From Candidatus Methanoplasma sp. (GTDB taxonomy: Archaea; Thermoplasmatota; Thermoplasmata; Methanomassiliicoccales; Methanomethylophilaceae): 5,754 nt of DNA. Below, one piece after another: positions 1 through 5,754 of this stretch (its first letter is position 1; each line of letters starts with the position of its first letter). A program made the position numbers and the translations under genes. The stretch covers positions 1 through 5,754 of the forward strand of contig JAIRQG010000129.1 in the NCBI GenBank assembly GCA_031256615.1. The letters are read 5' to 3'. Under the pieces are notes generated by a model that was given only the letters and a program-made list of their open reading frames with translations, did no database searches and was not told the DNA's origin.

Positions 1-1
1 G

Positions 2-37
2 TACAATGATGATCCTTTTGAAACTGTTAAAAAATGA
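2..37 (+). CDS. Possible 3' end of a rightward gene (eleven codons plus stop)
   Basis: The frame starting at base 2 reads YNDDPFETVKK followed by TGA at 35-37. The charged, hydrophilic composition resembles a protein C-terminus. A gene here would converge on the DRG gene with 12 bases between the two stops, and a T5 run at 55-59 could serve as its terminator. The evidence is thin: a second frame (bases 3-41, ending LLKLLKNE) is also open to the window edge, and no family can be recognised from so few residues. It may equally be intergenic. Confidence 0.25.
   Translation, partial: YNDDPFETVKK
29..34 (-). terminator. T6 run downstream of the DRG gene
   Basis: Six A on the plus strand give a T6 tract on the minus strand, 15 bases past the DRG stop codon (50-52). 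It sits in AT-rich sequence with no obvious hairpin. Archaeal RNA polymerase commonly terminates at such intrinsic U-tracts, so this is the likely end of the DRG transcript. The assignment rests on sequence and position only. Confidence 0.5.
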
Positions 38-49
38 ATAATACCCAGA

Positions 50-1150
50 TCATCTTTTTACGATGATTGTGAGAATGTCCTCATCCTCAACCGTATGGTC
101 GAGCCCGACCGTCTGACCCGGAAATTTGGCGCTCCTGCCCCACACCATCGCATATCGGAAATTGTTCCTGAAGTCCCTGTGGATGACCTCGCAGACATCA
201 CCGACGGTATTGCCTTTTTTGACTATGAGAGGTTCAACAAGGTCTGCCTCTTTCCCCTGCGGTTTGAGGTAGATGCGTATCATCTCTATCGTATCATACA
301 GCATCTGCTTGAGGTCCTCTATGCCGAAGCCTGTCACCGCCGATACCGGGACCGTGGTGTATTCCGGATGCATGGTCTGCACATCTTCCAGTTCCCCGGG
401 CTTTGCGAGATCGACTTTGTTTATCGCCATCACGCACTTGATGTACATGCGGTTCCCCGCAAGGACATCAAGCATCTGTTCCACATCGATGTCTTCCCTC
501 ACCACTATTGTAGCATTGATATGGCCGTATGCCGCCGCCATATCCTTTATCGTATCTACGTCGATCTTCGTCAGTTTGACTGTGGGTTTGACAAGGATCC
601 CTCCCTGAGAGGAACCGGATATGACAACATCCGGCTTTGTCTGGTTAAGCCTTATTGCCGCGTTGTAAAGCTCTTTCATAAGAACGTCCATCTTGGGATT
701 GAAGATGTCGACGACCAGCAAAATAACATCGGACGCCCTTGCCGCGGCTATCACTTCCCTTCCCCTGCCTTTGCCTCTGGATGCATCCTTTATCAATCCC
801 GGCATATCCAGGATCTGTATCTTCGCATGATTGTATTCCAGAACCCCGGGGACGATGTCCAGTGTCGTGAAGTGATATGCCCCGACCTCCGATTTGGCTC
901 CCGTCAGCTGGTTGAGAAGCGTTGATTTTCCTACTGATGGGAACCCCACAAGGGCGACCGTTGCGTCGCCCGCTTTCTTGACGTAGAATCCTTTGGTCGG
1001 CCCTTTGGCAGACTTCCTTTTCTCATCTTCGGCTGTGAGGCGCGCTATTTTCGCCTTCAGCTTTCCGATGTGGGCTTCCGTGGACTTATTGTACTTAGTG
1101 TTGGATATTTGTTCTTCCAACTCCTTTATTTGTTCCTCTATGGTTGCCAC
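50..1150 (-). CDS. drg: DRG-family (OBG/DRG superfamily) GTP-binding protein with TGS domain
   Basis: A complete 366-residue TRAFAC-class GTPase of the usual archaeal/eukaryotic DRG length. Residues 1-50 are a charged helical N-terminus. The G domain shows G1 GFPSVGKST (69-77), G2 Thr95/Thr96 in FTTLDIVPG, G3 DMPGL (115-119), G4 NKVD (244-247) and G5 SAVTGFG (270-276). The stretch of roughly 165-235 between G3 and G4 fits the extra domain inserted in DRG G domains. Residues about 289-365 form the C-terminal TGS domain, ending ILTIIVKR. DRG proteins are cytosolic, hydrolyse GTP and associate with ribosomes; eukaryotic DRG1/DRG2 need DFRP partners, and none is visible here. The start is GTG (1148-1150), supported by a GGAGGG element five bases upstream; the next residues, ATIEEQ, begin the family's helical N-terminus. 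All GTPase motifs are intact. The gene is transcribed alone, diverging from the membrane zinc-ribbon gene. The family is certain; the exact cellular role in archaea is less defined. Confidence 0.96.
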   Translation of the reverse strand: MATIEEQIKELEEQISNTKYNKSTEAHIGKLKAKIARLTAEDEKRKSAKGPTKGFYVKKAGDATVALVGFPSVGKSTLLNQLTGAKSEVGAYHFTTLDIVPGVLEYNHAKIQILDMPGLIKDASRGKGRGREVIAAARASDVILLVVDIFNPKMDVLMKELYNAAIRLNQTKPDVVISGSSQGGILVKPTVKLTKIDVDTIKDMAAAYGHINATIVVREDIDVEQMLDVLAGNRMYIKCVMAINKVDLAKPGELEDVQTMHPEYTTVPVSAVTGFGIEDLKQMLYDTIEMIRIYLKPQGKEADLVEPLIVKKGNTVGDVCEVIHRDFRNNFRYAMVWGRSAKFPGQTVGLDHTVEDEDILTIIVKR

Positions 1151-1154
1151 GATA

Positions 1155-1160
1155 CCCTCC
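1155..1160 (-). promoter_or_regulatory. Shine-Dalgarno site GGAGGG of the DRG gene
   Basis: On the minus strand the sequence reads GGAGGGTATC then GTG. A near-perfect anti-SD complement lies at ideal spacing. It decides in favour of the GTG start at 1148-1150, because no ATG lies nearby in frame. It is the clearest ribosome binding site in the window. Confidence 0.8.
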
Positions 1161-1176
1161 GATTGCTGATAGTCAA

Positions 1177-1191
1177 CAGATATATTAGGTT
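1177..1191 (-). promoter_or_regulatory. TATA-like promoter of the DRG gene
   Basis: Read on the minus strand, ACCTAATATATCTG lies downstream of an A7 tract (1190-1196 on plus is T7). The core AATATAT is centred about 33 bases before the GTG. With the usual archaeal spacing of about 25 bases from TATA centre to transcription start, the mRNA would begin near or just before the Shine-Dalgarno, giving a very short leader. The A-rich flank could contribute a BRE. This is inferred from position and composition. Confidence 0.5.
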
Positions 1192-1230
1192 TTTTTACTT
1201 AATGAGATGTTTCCAGCGTGCACCCGATAG

Positions 1231-1248
1231 TTATTAATTGCTTAATTG
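1231..1248 (+). promoter_or_regulatory. AT-rich promoter element with tandem TTAATTG repeat
   Basis: The sequence TTATTAATTGCTTAATTG carries two TTAATTG heptamers (1234-1240 and 1242-1248) eight bases apart. The left part, TTATTAATT, is TATA-like and centred about 28 bases before the ATG at 1263, which would give an almost leaderless transcript. A weak GTGAGG Shine-Dalgarno-like element (1250-1255) follows seven bases before the ATG. The repeat could be two alternative TATA positions, an operator, or chance in AT-rich DNA. Confidence 0.4.
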
Positions 1249-1262
1249 TGTGAGGCCTTTCC

Positions 1263-2399
1263 ATGAACAATGCTGCAAGTGCAAGGACGTTCAACCTAAA
1301 ATGGTTCGGCACCTTGACATTCAAACAGATGCTGGGGCTCATCTCTGCATTCGCACTCGCTCTGGCACTGACATTATTCGGGTTCGGGACCTCATGTTTT
1401 TGCTTCGGCATGCTGATAATCGCGGTCGTGCTCTACATGCTGCCTCGCATACTCGGAGCGGACAATATCAAATTAATGACGCTGGTCGGAATCTTGTTCG
1501 GAGTGTCGGCGGTATTGATAGGAGGGCTTGCCATGGCTCCTGGGTTCGTCGACTCCAATGACAATAACCCGCCTGAGAACGACTACTTCAAAAATGTTGA
1601 ATACACATACTCCGGCACCGACATCACCATACGGGCAACTCTGAAAGAGAATTCTCTGGAAGGAGATATCAGCTCATATTCGATCCTGTTCAAGTACGGA
1701 GAGGTCAAAGGAATAGGGTTCAGAAATGTGAATGTCGTGTTCAATAAAGAAGCGACGATGACCATCAGCGGGAGTACATTGAACGGCAGCATACAATTGG
1801 ACCCGGATAACCTCTACATTGGGTATCTAACGATCGAAAATGCTGACGGAGATACGGTTAAGAGCTCTGACACTCACGGGAGCTTCCTGACCGGAGCATA
1901 CGTGGGAGAGATCACACAGTTGTCCCTCTACGGCTGCCTTGTGGCAACCGCCTACATCTTGATCATATTCTTCATGATAATGATCTTCTCAACCATCATG
2001 AGAGGAAGGATGGAGAAGACCAGAGAGAGGATGGAGAAGGAGGGCAGACTCTACCCGCAGGGATACGGAAGATGCGAAACATGCGGTTCCATGGTCCTTC
2101 CGGGCGAAGTCCGTTGCAGGAAGTGCGGAACATACATTGACCGCCCGGACGAAATGAAGCCCAAAAAGAAGGACTTCTTTGAGTGTTCCGACTGCGGCGC
2201 GGAAGTCCCCATGGATGCAAAGCAGTGCCCCAAATGCGGCGCGGAATTCGAAGAGGAAGAATTTGAGGTAACGCATGCGGACGGAACTGTGGAAGTAACG
2301 GCAGAATCGTTCGGATGTCCGGAGTGCGGCTACATGGTGCCAGGGACCGCTTCGTTCTGCCCCAAATGCGGTGCAAACTTCGATAATAAGAAAAAATAA
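1263..2399 (+). CDS. Membrane protein with four TM helices and three C-terminal zinc ribbons, function unknown
   Basis: A 378-residue protein that I cannot assign to a named family. Hydrophobic helices lie at about 24-42, 46-63, 71-92 and 221-246. Residues about 95-218 form a polar, Ser/Thr/Asn/Gly-rich segment of probable beta strands between helices 3 and 4. After helix 4 comes a basic stretch (RGRMEKTRERMEK), which by the positive-inside rule puts the C-terminus in the cytoplasm and the 95-218 domain outside. The cytoplasmic tail carries three zinc ribbons with identical CxxC-x10-CxxC spacing: Cys271/274/285/288, Cys308/311/322/325 and Cys352/355/366/369. An acidic linker (EFEEEEFE) separates ribbons 2 and 3. 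The first helix is internal and uncleaved in appearance, so no signal peptide is called. The start is ATG with a weak GTGAGG upstream and a TATA-like box at suitable distance. The gene stands alone: a terminator-like tract and a new promoter separate it from top6B. Plausible roles are an envelope sensor or a scaffold recruiting cytosolic partners through its ribbons; this is inference only. Confidence 0.9.
   Translation: MNNAASARTFNLKWFGTLTFKQMLGLISAFALALALTLFGFGTSCFCFGMLIIAVVLYMLPRILGADNIKLMTLVGILFGVSAVLIGGLAMAPGFVDSNDNNPPENDYFKNVEYTYSGTDITIRATLKENSLEGDISSYSILFKYGEVKGIGFRNVNVVFNKEATMTISGSTLNGSIQLDPDNLYIGYLTIENADGDTVKSSDTHGSFLTGAYVGEITQLSLYGCLVATAYILIIFFMIMIFSTIMRGRMEKTRERMEKEGRLYPQGYGRCETCGSMVLPGEVRCRKCGTYIDRPDEMKPKKKDFFECSDCGAEVPMDAKQCPKCGAEFEEEEFEVTHADGTVEVTAESFGCPECGYMVPGTASFCPKCGANFDNKKK
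2226..2371 (+). repeat. 14-base exact direct repeat marking duplicated zinc ribbons
   Basis: TGCCCCAAATGCGG occurs at 2226-2239 and again at 2358-2371, exactly 132 bases (44 codons) apart and in the same reading frame. Each copy encodes the second CPKCG knuckle, of ribbons 2 and 3 respectively. Identical nucleotides, not just identical residues, fit duplication of a ribbon module within the gene, though strong constraint on CPKCG and shared codon preference could also produce it. Confidence 0.7.
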
Positions 2400-2410
2400 A
2401 CAGTTTACAA

Positions 2411-2427
2411 CCCTTTTTCTTTATTCC
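2411..2427 (+). terminator. Pyrimidine-rich terminator after the membrane zinc-ribbon gene
   Basis: CCCTTTTTCTTTATTCC begins 12 bases after the TAA stop (2397-2399). It is a T-rich non-template tract of the kind that ends archaeal transcripts, with no hairpin seen. It precedes the TATA-like box of top6B, so the two plus-strand genes are probably separate transcription units. Confidence 0.5.
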
Positions 2428-2433
2428 ATTAAC

Positions 2434-2446
2434 AGTAAATTAAATA
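2434..2446 (+). promoter_or_regulatory. BRE/TATA-like promoter of the top6B-top6A operon
   Basis: AGTAAATTAAATA combines a purine-rich, BRE-like left part with a TTAAATA box (2440-2446). Its centre lies about 29 bases before the ATG at 2472, so typical archaeal spacing would start transcription around 2468, a few bases before that codon. This favours a nearly leaderless mRNA and the 2472 start over the later ATG at 2526. Confidence 0.5.
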
Positions 2447-2471
2447 ACATTTTAGAGGATACTCTCTTTGG

Positions 2472-4490
2472 ATGCGCTCGGAAAATATTGAGGATTATAC
2501 CAAAGGGAACACAAACGCTCATAAAATGGCGGCGAAACAGCAGGAGATATCGATCACAGAATTCTTTGAAAAGAATAAGCATATTCTTGGGTTCGATTCG
2601 AGATCGAAGTCCCTTCTGATGGGGATCAAAGAGGCAGTGGACAACTCGCTCGATGCCTGTGAGGAAGCAGGATTCCTGCCGGACCTGGCCATAAAGGTCG
2701 AACGTCTTCAGGAAGAAGAGGAATATAAGATAACCGTCGAAGATAACGGCCCGGGCATAATCCATAAAATGATACCGAACGTTTTCGGGCGTCTTCTCTA
2801 CGGCTCAAGGTTCCATGCTCTCAGACAATCCAGAGGGCAGCAGGGTATCGGGATATCTGCGACCGTCATGTACGGCAACATCTCGACCGGTAAACCGGCC
2901 CATATCGAATCCAAGATAGAAGGCAAGGACGAAGTGGCCTGGAAGATGGATATCACCATAGACACCAAGATCAACCGTCCAGTGGTCACCAACGACGTCG
3001 CATTCACCTGGGAAGGGAAGGATCACGGTACAAAGATCGAATACACAACAAAGGGGCGGTACATCTCAGGCAAACAGTCGATATTCGAGTACCTGAAGAA
3101 CACCGCGATCGTCAACCCCCACGCCAGGATAGAATTCCACGATCCAGAAGGGAAAAAATACCTTTTCGAGAGAGCGACCGAGCAAATGCCTCCGAAGTCA
3201 AAGGAGATCAAACCCCATCCCGGAGGGATGGAGATCGGAGACATGATGAAATATGCTCAGAACACGCAGCAGAAGACCGCCGCTGCATTCCTGAAGAACG
3301 ATTTCTCAAGGATAACAGACAGGATAGCGGAGGAGATACTCTCCAAAGCCGCGATAAATCCTTCAGCAAAGCCATCAGATCTTACAAGAGATCAGTGCAA
3401 AGCGATGATCGGCGCCATCGCTCAGGTGAAGATAATGGCACCCCCCACGGACTGCCTCTCTCCCATAGGGGACGCGCTGATTAAGAAGGGCCTGATGCAC
3501 ATCCTTGACGGGATGAGGCCGGATTATTATGCCACACCGGTGACGCGTCCGCCTAAGGCGGTGAACGGAAATCCTTTCGTTGTGGAGGCGGGCATCGTTT
3601 ACGGCGGCGACATACCCTCTGATGACCAGGTAACGATCCTCAGGTTCGCGAACCGCGTCCCGCTGCTGTATCAGCAGGGAGCGTGCGCCATAACCAAGGC
3701 AATATCGGAAGTCGATTGGAGAAGATATGGGCTTGAGCAAAGAGGCGGAAAGGGGATCCCCTACGGCCCGGCGATAATATTGGTGCATGTTGCATCCACA
3801 AAGGTGCCTTTCACATCGGAAGGGAAGGAAGCGGTAGCATCCTTCGCCGAACTGCAGAATGAGATCGAGCAGGCGCTAAGGCTGTGCGCCAGAAACCTGA
3901 AGAGCCACCTGAACAAAATGGAAAGGAAGTCTAAGACTAGCGCCAAGTTCGAGATCGTTCAGGACCTCATCCCGGCGATCGCGAAGAAGGCCTCCGAGAT
4001 GCTTGACAGACCTCTGCCTGATCTGAGCCTGACTATCAGCAAGATCATGAATGTCGTCTGGGTGGAATCGCGCGCAAAGAAGGAAGGCCAAAGGACCCTC
4101 TCCGTCAAATACAATCTGCATAACTACACACTGCAGGAACGCACCATTGGGCTTCATGCGAAGCTTCCGAAAGAATGCGTCAACCTTACTCTTTTCACAA
4201 ATCCACATTTCATCAGTATGAATGACGAGGGGAAAGTGACATGGGAGATCAAGAATCTCCAGCCTTCCTCATCTCTCCTGATATCTTTTGAGCTTAAAGG
4301 AGAGCTGGCAGATACTTTCGATGCCGACGATATATACGTGTCCGGCATCAATCCGGTCCTTGTGATGGGCGCAGAGGCGCTTCCGGGAGACTGGGGCATA
4401 AAAGGGCTGGAGATAATCGAAAGCGACGAGAGCATCCCTGCGGATGAGGATGAGGAGATCGAGGAGGCGGAAGACCTTGGCGATGAATGA
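2472..4490 (+). CDS. top6B: DNA topoisomerase VI subunit B (ATPase subunit)
   Basis: The ATP-binding half of type IIB topoisomerase VI, which as an A2B2 complex relaxes and decatenates DNA by passing a duplex through a double-strand break. The GHKL ATPase fold shows the N-box EAVDNSLDA (54-62; Glu54, Asn58), DNGPG (91-95) and the lid motif GQQGIG (122-127). An H2TH-like region spans about 256-345, followed by the transducer domain (about 346-535). VPFTSEGK at 445-452 probably supplies the switch lysine (Lys452; Lys444 is the alternative). Residues about 536-650 are the additional C-terminal Ig-like domain of long euryarchaeal B subunits, and 651-672 is a strongly acidic tail. At 672 residues it is longer than crenarchaeal versions of about 530. 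The start at 2472 is preferred because the TATA-like box fits it and homologues I recall carry an AEELAKKQ-like stretch aligning with residues 16-23. ATG 2526 (Met19, MAAKQQEIS) is the alternative. No strong Shine-Dalgarno is present for either. The 3' end overlaps top6A by 8 bases. Confidence 0.97.
   Translation: MRSENIEDYTKGNTNAHKMAAKQQEISITEFFEKNKHILGFDSRSKSLLMGIKEAVDNSLDACEEAGFLPDLAIKVERLQEEEEYKITVEDNGPGIIHKMIPNVFGRLLYGSRFHALRQSRGQQGIGISATVMYGNISTGKPAHIESKIEGKDEVAWKMDITIDTKINRPVVTNDVAFTWEGKDHGTKIEYTTKGRYISGKQSIFEYLKNTAIVNPHARIEFHDPEGKKYLFERATEQMPPKSKEIKPHPGGMEIGDMMKYAQNTQQKTAAAFLKNDFSRITDRIAEEILSKAAINPSAKPSDLTRDQCKAMIGAIAQVKIMAPPTDCLSPIGDALIKKGLMHILDGMRPDYYATPVTRPPKAVNGNPFVVEAGIVYGGDIPSDDQVTILRFANRVPLLYQQGACAITKAISEVDWRRYGLEQRGGKGIPYGPAIILVHVASTKVPFTSEGKEAVASFAELQNEIEQALRLCARNLKSHLNKMERKSKTSAKFEIVQDLIPAIAKKASEMLDRPLPDLSLTISKIMNVVWVESRAKKEGQRTLSVKYNLHNYTLQERTIGLHAKLPKECVNLTLFTNPHFISMNDEGKVTWEIKNLQPSSSLLISFELKGELADTFDADDIYVSGINPVLVMGAEALPGDWGIKGLEIIESDESIPADEDEEIEEAEDLGDE
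4446..4470 (+). promoter_or_regulatory. Purine-rich Shine-Dalgarno-like tract ahead of top6A
   Basis: The codons for the acidic tail of Top6B form repeated GAGGA units, ending in GAGGAGG (4461-4467). This complements the 16S rRNA anti-SD but lies 15 bases before the ATG at 4483, farther than usual. Together with the 8-base overlap of the two genes it could hold terminating ribosomes near the top6A start. It may also be merely a by-product of Glu/Asp codons. Confidence 0.35.
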
Positions 4491-5571
4491 AAGACACACT
4501 ACGGCGATGAGCAATCTCACATCGATAGTCGAGAACATCTACGACCAGCTTAACGTGGGGAACGTGCCTGTCATGGGCCTTCCTCTCAGGTCGAAGAAGA
4601 ATATCGAATTCGATACACAGCACAATGTTTGGAAATACGGAGAACTTCAGACCACCCGCACGTCAAAAACGGTACAGGGCGCACAAATGATGCTGAGGAC
4701 CGTCTACACAGCGGAATTCATCAACGATATGATACGGGACAATAAATCCTCCACTTTAAGGGAGATGTACTACATATCCGAAGGGTGGGACCGTGCGAAG
4801 TTCAACAGCCAGGATGAGAGCAACCTTCTTGCGGAGGACCTGGAGATCATCTCAAAATGCATGAGAGAGGATTTCAAACTCAGACCGGAAGAAAGCGGCG
4901 CCCACATCTACGGGAACCTTGACATAAATACCCTTACAAAAAAAGGGATGAAGAAGTTCAACTGCATGGACGATGTCGCCGAGACAGGCTTTGCCGTCCC
5001 TTATAACGTGGAGAAAGAGAGTTTCGAGATAGCCGGCACCGATGCAAAGTTCGTGATGGCGATCGAGACCGGTGGTATGTTCGCAAGGCTCATCGAGAAC
5101 GGATTCCCCGAGAGATACGGCGCGATCCTCGTACACCTGAGCGGACAGCCTGCAAGAAGCACCAGGCGTTTGATAAAAAGGCTGAATGAAGAAAGGGGGC
5201 TTCCAGTAACGGTATTCACCGACGGCGACCCATGGTCCTTCAGGATATTCGCGTCAGTTGCCTACGGTGCGATCAAGACAGCTCACATCTCAGAATACCT
5301 CGCCACGCCGACCGCACAATTCATCGGGATAACTGCGTCGGACATCTTGAATTACGATCTGCCCACCGATAAACTGTCCGATAAGGATACCGGCGCCCTG
5401 AGCGCCGAACTTTCGGACCCGAGGTTCGCAGACCCATTCTGGGTCGGCGAGATACAAGCTATGCTCGAAATGAAGAAAAAATCTGAACAGCAGGCATTGG
5501 CCAAGTACGGTCTCGATTTCGTCACGGACACATATCTTCCCGAGAAGCTCGGCGAAATGGGCATCTTATGA
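4483..5571 (+). CDS. top6A: DNA topoisomerase VI subunit A (Spo11-like, DNA-cleaving subunit)
   Basis: The cleavage subunit of topoisomerase VI, homologous to eukaryotic Spo11. It cuts both strands through a 5' phosphotyrosine link and partners with Top6B. At 362 residues it has the normal archaeal length. The winged-helix (5Y-CAP) domain holds [12 protein letters not shown] at 92-103; Tyr97, the second of the pair, is the expected catalytic nucleophile. The Toprim domain has Glu195 (AIETGG) and the acidic DGD at 247-249 (TDGDPWS), the Mg2+ ligands. Family motifs GQPARSTRR (221-229) and [10 protein letters not shown] (273-282) follow, with the C-terminus [20 protein letters not shown]. All catalytic residues are intact. 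The ATG at 4483 sits in ATGAATGA, which also contains the top6B stop, giving the 8-base overlap typical of translational coupling. An in-frame upstream ATG at 4444 would add an Arg-rich stretch that is only the acidic tail of Top6B read in another frame. ATG 4507 ([10 protein letters not shown]) is a possible later start. The stop abuts that of the convergent LysRS gene. Confidence 0.96.
   Translation: MNERHTTAMSNLTSIVENIYDQLNVGNVPVMGLPLRSKKNIEFDTQHNVWKYGELQTTRTSKTVQGAQMMLRTVYTAEFINDMIRDNKSSTLREMYYISEGWDRAKFNSQDESNLLAEDLEIISKCMREDFKLRPEESGAHIYGNLDINTLTKKGMKKFNCMDDVAETGFAVPYNVEKESFEIAGTDAKFVMAIETGGMFARLIENGFPERYGAILVHLSGQPARSTRRLIKRLNEERGLPVTVFTDGDPWSFRIFASVAYGAIKTAHISEYLATPTAQFIGITASDILNYDLPTDKLSDKDTGALSAELSDPRFADPFWVGEIQAMLEMKKKSEQQALAKYGLDFVTDTYLPEKLGEMGIL
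5476..5481 (-). terminator. Possible T6 terminator for the LysRS gene, inside top6A
   Basis: AAGAAAAAATC in top6A (codons for the Lys-Lys-Lys-Ser run at 331-334) is a T6 tract on the minus strand, 85 bases beyond the LysRS stop. No intergenic space exists between the two convergent genes, so any LysRS terminator must lie within top6A, and this is the first such tract. A lysine codon run gives it by chance easily. Confidence 0.3.
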
Positions 5572-5754
5572 AGTTTGCCTGTATGCCTGAATGAACCGGT
5601 TTATCACGAACTGCTTGTCCATACTGGCAAGGAACGGGCCCAGCCTCGGGCCTGCCTCCTTTCCGATCAGCACTTGGTATATGGCTTTGAATCCCGCCTT
5701 CAGCCCGATGGTGGAATCCTTTCCCGTCTCAGATATTATCTGACCTACCGTGTC
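5566..5754 (-). CDS. lysS: Lysyl-tRNA synthetase, class I (C-terminal fragment)
   Basis: The last 62 codons plus TAA of a gene running off the right edge; the catalytic domain and start are outside the window. The minus-strand reading contains IYQVLIGKEAGPRLGPFLAS followed by a DKQFVINRF-like segment, the characteristic C-terminus of class I (archaeal-type) LysRS, with the conserved GKExGPRLGPFL signature at residues 31-42 of the fragment. This part belongs to the alpha-helical anticodon-binding region. The enzyme charges tRNA-Lys with lysine using ATP in the cytosol. The frame is open to the window edge. The stop (5566-5568) lies inside the final codons of top6A, so the two convergent genes overlap by six bases. 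The family call is firm from this short but well conserved segment; class II LysRS does not share it. Confidence 0.9.
   Translation of the reverse strand, partial: DTVGQIISETGKDSTIGLKAGFKAIYQVLIGKEAGPRLGPFLASMDKQFVINRFIQAYRQTS

Noticed and set aside
95..925. Long open frame (276 codons) on the plus strand opposite the DRG gene
   Set aside because: It lies wholly antisense to an unmistakable GTPase gene, its translation is rich in His, Arg, Cys and Tyr without domain logic, and it has no promoter or Shine-Dalgarno. It is a shadow of the DRG codons.
1996..2376. Minus-strand open frames opposite the zinc-ribbon region
   Set aside because: They mirror the cysteine-rich codons of the plus-strand gene, give Pro/Arg/Ser-rich low-sense translations and lack start signals.
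3375..3788. Minus-strand open frame of 137 codons inside top6B
   Set aside because: It is antisense to the conserved transducer region, with no recognisable motif; the codon bias of top6B explains it.
4444..4482. Upstream extension of Top6A beginning MRMRRSRRRK
   Set aside because: This Arg-rich stretch is simply the Glu/Asp-rich tail of Top6B read in another frame, and it has no counterpart in the Top6A family.
4483..5571. Idea that the Spo11-like protein is a defence or recombination nuclease rather than topoisomerase VI
   Set aside because: It has full catalytic and Toprim motifs, standard length and an overlapping, complete B subunit, all matching the canonical housekeeping topoisomerase VI operon.
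1..5754. Search for CRISPR repeats, insertion sequences, tRNA/rRNA genes, defence or toxin-antitoxin modules
   Set aside because: No regularly spaced repeats, terminal inverted repeats, transposase motifs, tRNA-like cloverleafs or paired small genes were seen. Nearly all bases are taken by five housekeeping-type or single-copy genes.

Overview
The window is an ordinary, tightly packed archaeal chromosome segment. Evidence for archaea: both subunits of DNA topoisomerase VI, a DRG-type GTPase, the tail of a class I (archaeal-type) lysyl-tRNA synthetase, AT-rich TATA-like boxes about 25-35 bases before genes, and T-runs after genes. The topoisomerase VI subunits look like those of methanogenic Euryarchaeota: a long B subunit with an extra C-terminal domain, and an A subunit resembling my recollection of the Methanosarcina protein. 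Thermoplasmatales proper lack topoisomerase VI, so a methanogen-related lineage such as Methanomassiliicoccales is my best guess. That placement is inference, not shown by the sequence.

Layout. Bases 1-49 hold at most the last codons of a rightward gene, plus a T-run on the minus strand that probably ends the DRG transcript. Bases 50-1150 (minus) encode a complete DRG GTPase with a GTG start and a strong Shine-Dalgarno. A 112-base divergent intergenic region (1151-1262) carries TATA-like boxes for both directions. Bases 1263-2399 (plus) encode a four-helix membrane protein of unknown function with three C-terminal zinc ribbons. A 72-base gap (2400-2471) contains a T-rich terminator and then a new TATA-like box. 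Bases 2472-4490 and 4483-5571 (plus) encode Top6B and Top6A, overlapping by 8 bases. The lysyl-tRNA synthetase gene enters from the right on the minus strand and its stop codon abuts that of top6A.

The genes do not form a single pathway. The top6B-top6A pair is a true operon producing the two halves of one A2B2 type IIB topoisomerase. The DRG GTPase (ribosome-associated translation factor family) and LysRS are translation housekeeping genes in separate transcription units. The membrane zinc-ribbon protein is the only gene whose role is unknown. I found no mobile element, CRISPR array, RNA gene, or sign of recent transfer, and no convincing new biological system. The best leads are the membrane zinc-ribbon protein and the compact, overlapping gene ends.
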